This document shows positions 60,201 through 64,000 of a DNA stretch of 64,000 bases, piece after piece (within the stretch, counting starts at the first letter, position 1; each line of letters opens with the position of its first letter). A program made the translations under genes and the position numbers. The stretch is taken from positions 1 through 64,000 of the forward strand of contig JAMKCH010056889.1 in NCBI GenBank assembly GCA_023653785.1, read 5' to 3'. The notes below the pieces were generated by a model that searched no databases, had not been told where the DNA came from, and saw nothing but the letters and a program-made list of their open reading frames with translations. The stretch comes from Ophioderma brevispina (Eukaryota > Echinodermata > Ophiuroidea > Amphilepidida > Ophiodermatidae).

Positions 60201-63200
60201 TGCTTGATCGCATCACAATTAGGATTTATGTTGTGAGAAGTGGTTCCCAATCAGCAGCATTGGCAAATGGACTTGTTTCAGAGTCTCCAGCAGCACACAC
60301 CACAAAATTGTACACGATTGCCATCGTGTGCCGACCCGACGGGGCTGGCTTGGGTTAAAATGGCCTCCAACCTGAAATGGTACAAAACAAAAGGTGGGTA
60401 CATGGAAAACCACTACTCAATCTCTTGACTGATCCACTTGCCTCTTGGTGTCTTGCCTTGGGAGTGACGCCATTCCTTGGGACTCGAAGCTGGGGTGTTG
60501 CGGCATACTTCGGCGGGCGTCGTCTTTGCAGCTGGAGACTTCTTTGCAGCTGGAGACTTCTTTGCAGCTACCGTGCAGAAGACTTTGTGCAGGAAGATCT
60601 TCCGTGCAGGAGCACTTTTGTGCAGGAGCGTTCTGAAACCCGCTGGAGATTTCTTTTCAGCTGGACTCGCTATGTTGGGTACAACTTGTTTTATTAACAA
60701 GTATTATCAAGGCAAACATGCCACGTACTTTACTACAATCATGTTTTCTTGTTTCATATTTATGGCATTGTGCATAATTTGCAGAATCCAAATGTATTTA
60801 TGTAGGATTTTAGCTTAATAATCACAAGATTGTGATCATGCGTGACCCCTTCACCAAAATAGGGTTTAAATGCCATTTACATTAGGATCAAGGGCCCTGA
60901 CATAAACAGACAAAAGCCTGGTCATGCGAAACACTGGGCCCAAGACAAATCTTTTGCGACGTCATATTCTGTAAATGATTTCGTGAATCATCGCCAAGTA
61001 GATCTCCCCAAACTATGTCAGAACAGTTGCATCAACTATACTCGGGGACAGAAACCCTTTGGTTCTCTGCATATTTACTGCGGAAAAAAATGCACTTGCA
61101 TCCGATTGGCCACTGAAACGATCTGCTGTTGCTGGGTCACCGACCACGCACCATATGTGCTGATAGCTCCACCCCTTTTACAACCATGAAGTACGCACTC
61201 GTCAAAAGGTTTTTGTCGCCGAGTATGACACCTAATGTTAAGGCAAAAGTCATCCTGGTGAGCAAATAATTTGGTAGTGCCAAAGTTTTAATTTATATCT
61301 CGGTGCTAAACTTGTTTGCACAGGGCTACAAACATGTCTGTTTTTTGCAAAAGCACTTCTGTTCAAATTTCTACTGCATCTGCATTGCAGCGATTAAGTT
61401 TGAAGCACAGCACTACTACAAAATACTGCACTGCAGTACCGCAACTAATATAGTTATATTCATTTCAACCGAATTTGCAATGGGCTGCATTGAGTAGATA
61501 GTGATGAATATATCGCCAATGCAAACCACCAGTGCAGTTACAGAAGTGAACAAACCTATCTGAAGCACTTCCAAGAATATGCATGCCATTAACCAAGATA
61601 CTAGCTTATCTTTCCTGAGAGGATAACTAAAACATTGAAGCCTTTTATTAGGGTGTCAATCAATTTTCTGAGAACCTAGTCTTAAATGTGCTACTTGTCA
61701 AAATAATAACCTCCACCAAATTAAAATTCATTCGGATGTAGGCAAGGGGGCCACCGTGAGCTTAAAGTTTTGTACACAAAGTCAATAGGATGTTTTGTTG
61801 TTTTTTGACAAAACACCAAAAGATGTGATCGTCATGTGTGATTTGGTCATAAATTCTCCAAGATGTACTTTATAAGGTTAGGCAAACAATTTTCCAAGAA
61901 GTACCAATCAAACTCCTCCTCATTGGCAGAAAATATATTTAATAAATTTATTTCAGTGGAGTCAAGGCAATACACTGAATAGCCAAACATGACCCATATA
62001 AAGAGCTTTTTAAGTTAGTTTGAAGGACAGTGTATTGTTGTAAGTTCAAGCCTATATAACCAATAACCAGTTACATAATATATCAATAGTTGTAAAATGG
62101 TACTGGGGCAATAATAGCAGGCAACCCTATTGTCCTCTCAATTTGTCAACATGGGAAAGCCAGGTGGCATTTCTTTTCAATAGTAGATAACTCTTTTTTA
62201 AGTAGAGTATTGATTATGTAACTAGCTATGAAGGCTTGACTTACAACAATACAATGTCCTTAAAGAACCTCAGTATACATAGCTACAAGCTTATCTGGGT
62301 CATGTTGTGGTTATTCTGTGTATTGCCTTGCCTCCACTGAAATTAATTTAATAAAATGCATTTTTTCTGGCATTGAGGATGACCTTGTTTTGTAAATTTG
62401 TTGGAAAATTGTTACCTAGCCTCATAATAAACTTCTTGGAGGATTTAATTCTGGCCAAATCACCGATCTCCGTCATCAGTTTTGTGTTTTGTGAAAAACA
62501 AAACATCCTATTGAATTTGTGTACAAACTTTAAGCTCACGGTGGCACCACTTGCGACATCGAAGGAATTTTAATTTGGTGGAGGTTATATTTTGACAAGT
62601 GCCCCATTTAAAGACTAGGTTCAAGAAAAATGACATGAGGGGCATCGGATGCACCCTTACTGGGTATTGGTAAGTGGGTGATGAAAATTTCCTAGTTTTT
62701 CGCAAGCGCGCACGGAACTAGGTTACTTAGTTTAATGGAGTTGAAACAAACTGCCAATAGTGGACTTGTTCTTGGTTTAGGTGGTGGCATGGCCTATGGA
62801 AATCATCAACTCAAAAATTGCACGTATGTGCCCAGAGTTGTGTGAAGTGCTAGCCATGAATAAAAATGAGTTAAAGGTGCTGGTTCCTATCGTCTTTCGG
62901 TAGTACTTTTATATCATTGTCTTCCTAAAATTTCAGCTTCCAAATCCATTCTCAAGATAATGACAAAAACTACCGCTTTAATGTTAACCGTCAATATTAG
63001 CCCACAGCAGTGAATATGGATGTTGCACTATGCATTTATAGGTCTAGCATCAAACCGCAAGTTTGTTTCCCACCGTAATGTTGTGCAGTGTATACAAGTG
63101 TCAAGTCCCATGTTAACATGAGAGAAAAAAAGTGGAACAAACCCCATTAAAATAGCAAAGTGTTGTGTTATGACTTATTACAAATCCTAGCAATCCCTAA

Positions 63201-63902
63201 TTAAATTGAGTTTCAAGAGGATATTTTATCCTTACGACCCCCACTTTTTGGACCTAACTGGACAAGATTTTTTTTGCGTTCTGATCAATATAGTGGCAAT
63301 GCAAGGTACAATGCAGAGAGTATGAATATAACTTCCAAGACTTACCTTTCGGTGAAGGTGTTGCTTTGGGTGATGGTTTTGCATTGGCAGCCTTTGGTGT
63401 GGTTGGCTTTTTAGACGTGGCCTTTTTAGCTGGTGTGGTTGGCTTTTTAGACGTGGCCTTTTTAGCTGGTGTGGTTGGCTTTTTAGACGTGGCCTTTTTA
63501 GCTGGTGTGGTTGGCTTTTTAGGCGTGACCTTTTTGGCAGGTGTGGCCTTTTTAGCAGGTGTGGCCTTTTTAGCAGCTGATGGCGAGGATGCTCTTTTTG
63601 CAGGCGTTGCTGCTTTTGGAGAGGGTGCCTTTGCTTTAGGTGTTGTCTTGGGAGAAGCTTTTGGTGATGCCTTTGGTGTTGCTTTGGCAGTGGGAATCTC
63701 AGCTTTAGCAGGGCTCTTTGCTGGCATCTTTTTCAGGGTTGTAGCTTTTTTGGCCGATTTAGGAGTGTTGGATATTTGCCCCGCTTTGGGTGTGGATTTC
63801 TGTGGAGTTTTCCCACCTTTAGATGATTTAGTGGGAGTGGTTGATGTGACCTCCGGTATCTGCAGTTGTGAACGATGTGATGAAGCCTGGTGGGAATCCC
63901 AC
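43814..63902 (-). CDS. MKI67: Ki-67 homologue, visible gene span (5' end outside window)
   Basis: Ki-67 coats mitotic chromosomes, keeps them individually dispersed and brings protein phosphatase 1 to them in anaphase. The span is read right to left and seven exon blocks are visible. Collinear landmarks match the vertebrate order: the PP1-docking motif (RVSF plus FD..LPP.TP), WADIVK, STGHADSP, short Ki-67-type KTPK repeats, then a basic C-terminus. I recall the human counterparts of the middle two motifs as WADVVK and STGHANSP. S/TPAK-type lysine-rich repeats fill much of the rest. The first visible exon begins at a splice acceptor, so the N-terminus, where the FHA domain belongs, lies beyond position 64000. 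Several single-base frame changes occur. Histone H1 or a generic SPKK protein is unlikely because of the PP1 motif and the ordered landmarks. Repo-Man (CDCA2) shares the PP1 motif but lacks KTPK repeats. Confidence 0.85.
45265..46342 (-). CDS. MKI67: Ki-67 exon block 6, with STGHADSP and KTPK repeats
   Basis: The acceptor is strong (TTTCCGCTTCATTTCTTGCAG). The block opens VHVLVLKSTGHADSPAT, then (after one frame change) FLIGRTATKNPAVTKNG. This matches the STGHANSP...IIIGKA segment of human Ki-67 as I recall it. RIVADDKFHRIDINDETQ follows, then four to five AKTPAK repeats, then SPLSPRSPSPRKSTSPFKR. Next come three short Ki-67-type units: GLTGVAKLLKTPKQ, KLVGVRNLMKTPKQ and FEGVPELFFTPK. These resemble the start of the ~120-residue repeats of vertebrate Ki-67 but are compact. 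The block ends in degenerate SPAKAKTPAK repeats with several frame changes. The 3' boundary is uncertain: a donor-like CACG|GTTAAG lies at 45265, but the implied 46-nt gap to block 7 is too short for a normal intron. Confidence 0.8.
45690..45840 (-). other. Ki-67 repeat-like units (K167R type)
   Basis: Three consecutive units share the pattern small hydrophobic-G-V-x-x-L-(L/M/F)-(K/F)-TPK: GVAKLLKTPKQ, GVRNLMKTPKQ and GVPELFFTPK. This is the core of the Ki-67/chmadrin repeat. In vertebrates about a dozen or more long copies occur; here only the cores are packed into roughly 50 residues. The frame is clean across all three. Confidence 0.8.
46060..46140 (-). repeat. 18-bp coding repeat in Ki-67 exon block 6
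   Basis: GGCCGGCGTCTTTGCCTT repeats four to five times with few changes, encoding AKTPAK on the minus strand. Confidence 0.85.
47009..47110. repeat. CpG-rich direct repeat, ~41-bp unit
   Basis: TTTAAGGCGCGCG(A/G)G followed by CTCGATCGAG and TCATG(A/C)GCG occurs twice, with a partial third (CTTAAGTGCTTAGGTGAGCGCG). CTCGATCGAG is itself palindromic. Such CpG density is unusual for the surrounding sequence. Confidence 0.6.
48039..49119. mobile_element. Foldback element with a second element inserted in its right arm
   Basis: The left arm (about 48039-48200) carries GAACCCACC.TCTC.GATTTTGTT, AAAGGTACAT, GAGGTCAAA and TTTTACGAC. Its inverted partner is split: one part lies at about 48560-48645 (GTCGTAAAAACTTTGAAAAG), the other at 49030-49119. 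Between them lies an insert of about 380 bp whose own ends match in inverted orientation (GGTGGCGGCCAAG and GGGAGGGCGGCCAAGAAC). Confidence 0.65.
49151..49891 (-). CDS. MKI67: Ki-67 exon block 5, with WADIVK motif
   Basis: The acceptor (TTTCCTGTATCAG) precedes coding for GVALRSPK. After frame changes the exon reads TPKKSTPAKKTTPVRLATPKKAATPKK, quoted here only as a TPKKA-type repeat. TARKTPARKT-like repeats follow. The distal part is clean in one frame: RWADIVKRGEQTVKLPP, then APKAARLTVRPGKPKAVLN, then LQRGKTPK. WADIVK in this position matches the WADVVK of human Ki-67 as I recall it, between the PP1 site and the KTPK repeats. The proposed donor is AAAG|GTTTGT, a weaker but acceptable site. 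The phase to the next exon cannot be fixed because of indels. Confidence 0.75.
49663..49740 (-). repeat. 18-bp coding repeat in Ki-67 exon block 5
   Basis: GTGGCAGCCTTCTTGGGA repeats three to four times, encoding ATPKKA units on the minus strand. Confidence 0.75.
50810..50945. repeat. Dispersed repeat of ~150 bp (copy 2)
   Basis: It has the same block order as 18655-18810: TGTTGGACAGAATCTAACAC, GAGCCAGGAGGAAC, CGCAACGCGGGTAATGGTC, and AGCTCGTTG. The copies differ by about a quarter of positions by eye. Confidence 0.6.
52560..53500. mobile_element. TIR-bounded element containing ~45-bp tandem repeats
   Basis: The outer ends TTAACCCTAATACGGCC and, inverted, TTAACCTTAACCCGGGACGG are related. 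Inside, two blocks (about 52600-52850 and 53160-53335) carry tandem copies of TCGTTGCATCTGGGCCGTCT followed by TCCGGAAAATGACGCGAT. An inverted trace (GGCAATGAAGCAACGAAAAC near the left end; GATGCAATGAAACGG near 53370) suggests a foldback design. There is no transposase. Confidence 0.7.
54628..55944 (-). CDS. MKI67: Ki-67 exon block 4, with PP1-docking motif
   Basis: This is a large exon with a consensus acceptor (TTTTATCTTGCACAG) and donor (AAGG|GTAAGT). It starts KTPTSAKKASSG, then AKRKRVSFGPNLSPEHFDKR, then LPPLTPVRLGATP. The RVSF core plus FD..LPP.TP is the docking element shared by Ki-67 and Repo-Man, which binds the gamma/beta isoforms of PP1. The serine in RVSF follows basic residues, as in the Aurora B-regulated human site. 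Next come GTPTKGLIKQRR and MATPAHPAIVEE, then a long array of SPAK/SPVKTPAK repeats (about 54950-55640) broken by many frame changes. The array is followed by TPKKGHTFEQGRVTKV and TPMKGAIVAQRAMARKERR. The acceptor phase (1) matches the donor of block 3. Confidence 0.85.
54950..55640 (-). repeat. Coding minisatellite, ~24-27 bp, in Ki-67 exon block 4
   Basis: Dozens of imperfect copies of TTTGCAGGAGTCTTTACTGG (plus strand) and variants such as CGACTTTGC occur. They encode S/TPAK and S/TPVK on the minus strand. Copies are close enough at DNA level to make misassembly and polymerase slippage likely, which may explain the frame breaks concentrated here. Confidence 0.85.
55739..55944 (-). other. 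PP1-binding motif region of Ki-67 (KiR-SLiM)
   Basis: This is uninterrupted coding DNA for about 65 residues centred on RVSFGPNLSPEHFDKRLPP. The motif class is RVxF followed by the Ki-67/Repo-Man-specific extension, established in human Ki-67 and CDCA2. The spacing from RVSF to FD (RVSF, 6 residues, then FD as read here) and to LPP agrees with the human proteins as I remember them. A frame change follows shortly after LGATPKQEF. Confidence 0.85.
55945..57886 (-). other. Ki-67 intron between exon blocks 3 and 4
   Basis: The intron is AT-rich and non-coding. It contains a copy of repeat R7 (about 56510-56660) and a G run of 14 bases near 57292. Confidence 0.6.
56505..56665. repeat. Dispersed repeat R7 (copy 4)
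   Basis: The shared words are GGTACTGTGTAAAATTAATG, GGTCAACCAAAATGGGGCAC, CAAACATCCTTTGGC and TTTCACAGGGTAAATG, in the same order as at 36.7-36.8 and 37.2 kb. Confidence 0.65.
57887..58168 (-). CDS. MKI67: Ki-67 exon block 3
   Basis: The exon is bounded by an acceptor (GATACCCACAG) and a consensus donor (GCTG|GTGAGT, phase 1). It begins RTPFGSPRVPSNTPLKKS. After a frame change near 58105-58115 it reads TFDEPKSAKSPAKKASPK, and after a second change near 57990-58010 it reads KPKSPKGKTPKKSPVSKA. The end SPAG joins in phase with the next exon as SPAGKTPTSAKK. At least three one-base corrections are needed over 282 nt. The S/TP-K pattern continues that of block 1. There is no recognisable fold. 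Confidence 0.7.
58169..60441 (-). other. Ki-67 intron between exon blocks 2 and 3
   Basis: It contains a TIR element (59545-59942) and a CpG-containing stretch at 58870-59290 with GCGC and CGCG words. No exon is recognised. Confidence 0.55.
59545..59942. mobile_element. MITE with ~80-bp terminal inverted repeats
   Basis: The left arm reads ACTCAAAGTGACATAAGAAG and onwards; the right arm, inverted, reads ACTCAAAGTGACCTAGAAGG. The arms continue through GAAAAATCAAC, ATAATCTG and CATGTTCAATGGAGA. The total length is about 400 bp and it is non-coding. Confidence 0.85.
60442..60669 (-). CDS. MKI67: Ki-67 exon block 2
   Basis: The acceptor (TTGTACCCAACATAG) precedes CGAGTCCAGCTGAAAAG. Read after the phase-1 donor of block 1, this gives a codon join and then SPAEKKSPAG. 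The middle encodes AAKKSPAAKKSPAAKTTPAE. The last part reads best in another frame (NGVTPKARHQE), so at least one indel lies inside, and a short stretch at 60585-60640 (LLHKSAPARKIFLHKV in one frame) is ambiguous. The proposed donor is a GC-type site (CAAGAG|GCAAGT, phase 0 in the NGVTPK frame), which joins in frame to RTPFGSPRV of block 3. The donor choice is tentative. Confidence 0.6.
61661..62635. mobile_element. Long inverted repeat, ~430-bp arms (foldback element)
   Basis: The left arm (61661 to about 62092) and the right arm (about 62205-62635) are inverted copies along their whole length. Shared words include ATAACCTCCACCAAATTAAA, CACCGTGAGCTTAAAGTTT, CAATAGGATGTTTTGTT, GCAAGGCAATACAC and GTGTATTGTTGTAAGT/CATTGTATTGTTGTAAGT. 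A spacer of about 110 bp separates them. The arms have diverged by substitutions and small gaps. No transposase is visible. Confidence 0.85.
62871..63150 (+). mobile_element. TTAA-bounded MITE, family D (copy 3)
   Basis: It starts TTAAAGGTGCTGGTTCCTAT and ends GTGGAACAAACCCCATTAA. Interior landmarks shared with 37444-37782 include AAACCGCAAG.TTGTTTCCCAC, AATCCATT and CTACCGCTTTAATG. It is shorter (280 bp) and more diverged than the other copies. Confidence 0.75.
63346..63902 (-). CDS. MKI67: Ki-67 exon block 1 (first visible exon)
   Basis: The exon is bounded by a strong acceptor (TATGTTCCCCCAG, upstream intron phase 2) and a consensus donor (AAAG|GTAAG, phase 1). Its 557 nt are open throughout. 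It encodes a Ser/Thr-Pro-Lys-rich segment. The first ~35 residues are of mixed composition (starting WDSHQASSHRSQ). TPQKSTPK and SPAK motifs follow, then near-identical 12-residue repeats KKPTTPAKKATS. Many S/TP sites are potential CDK sites, as in Ki-67 proteins generally. The upstream phase and the lack of a start codon show that more 5' exons exist outside the window. No frameshift is seen here. Confidence 0.8.
63402..63545 (-). repeat. 36-bp coding minisatellite in Ki-67 exon block 1
   Basis: The unit GGTTGGCTTTTTAGACGTGG plus 16 further bases repeats at 63402, 63438 and 63474, with a variant at 63510. The copies are nearly identical at the DNA level, so the expansion is recent. The period is a multiple of three, so the frame is kept. 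Confidence 0.9.
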
Positions 63903-64000
63903 CTGGGGGAACATACCAAATCAAACAAGTAAATAGAAAGAACTTTTTGAACTCATGAAAAGACTGTTCTTAAGAACCGTAGTGCTCTGGAGCAATTGAG

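Larger units (their letters stand above)
60670..63345 (-). other. Ki-67 intron between exon blocks 1 and 2
   Basis: This 2.7-kb intron contains a family D MITE (62871-63150) and a long inverted repeat (about 61661-62635). The remainder (about 60720-61660) shows no gene. Confidence 0.6.

Noticed and set aside
63402..63545. Regular 36-bp repeats suggesting a CRISPR array
   Set aside because: The copies abut with no spacers, lie in an open coding frame and occur in a eukaryotic gene.

Overview
The window looks like a piece of nuclear genome from an invertebrate deuterostome. The background is AT-rich, and it is crowded with small inverted-repeat transposons, G/C homopolymer runs and scattered GGTCA/TGACC-rich repeats. 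It also holds a DIRS-type retrotransposon, a large C2H2 zinc-finger gene and a multi-exon gene that I assign to the Ki-67 (MKI67) family. An echinoderm or a close relative fits best, but the species assignment is inference from repeat flavour and gene content only.

Layout. 1-7.9 kb: AT-rich sequence with no recognisable gene. 7.95-14.35 kb: a GC-rich island that is a decayed DIRS-like retrotransposon on the + strand (gag-like start, reverse transcriptase with a YVDD box, RNase H/linker, tyrosine recombinase, then complementary terminal repeats). 14.5-20.4 kb: non-coding sequence with tandem repeats (a unit of about 190 bp, four copies) and two inverted-repeat elements. 20.5-22.9 kb: + strand zinc-finger gene with about 23 C2H2 fingers. 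23-43.6 kb: a dense nest of at least six MITE/foldback families, with elements inserted in other elements. 43.8-63.9 kb: minus-strand Ki-67 homologue. Seven exon blocks are visible, and the 5' exons, expected to encode an FHA domain, lie beyond the right edge.

The Ki-67 call rests on four collinear landmarks in the order known from vertebrates: the PP1-docking motif RVSF with its FD..LPP.TP extension (about 55.85 kb), a WADIVK motif (about 49.3 kb), an STGHADSP motif (about 46.3 kb), and short Ki-67-type repeats of the form G(V/L)..L.KTPK (about 45.7 kb). Long lysine/proline-rich S/TPAK repeats lie between these landmarks and continue after them, ending in an Arg/Lys-rich C-terminus. The expected product is a highly basic mitotic chromosome-surface protein that recruits protein phosphatase 1.

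Both host genes carry several single-base frameshifts but are otherwise cleanly coding. Shared indel errors in the assembly explain this better than decay of both genes. In contrast, the DIRS element has frameshifts and in-frame stops throughout and is probably dead. The most noteworthy items are the invertebrate Ki-67 gene, its exon-internal minisatellites, the nested MITE stack, and a long inverted repeat of about 1 kb inside a Ki-67 intron.
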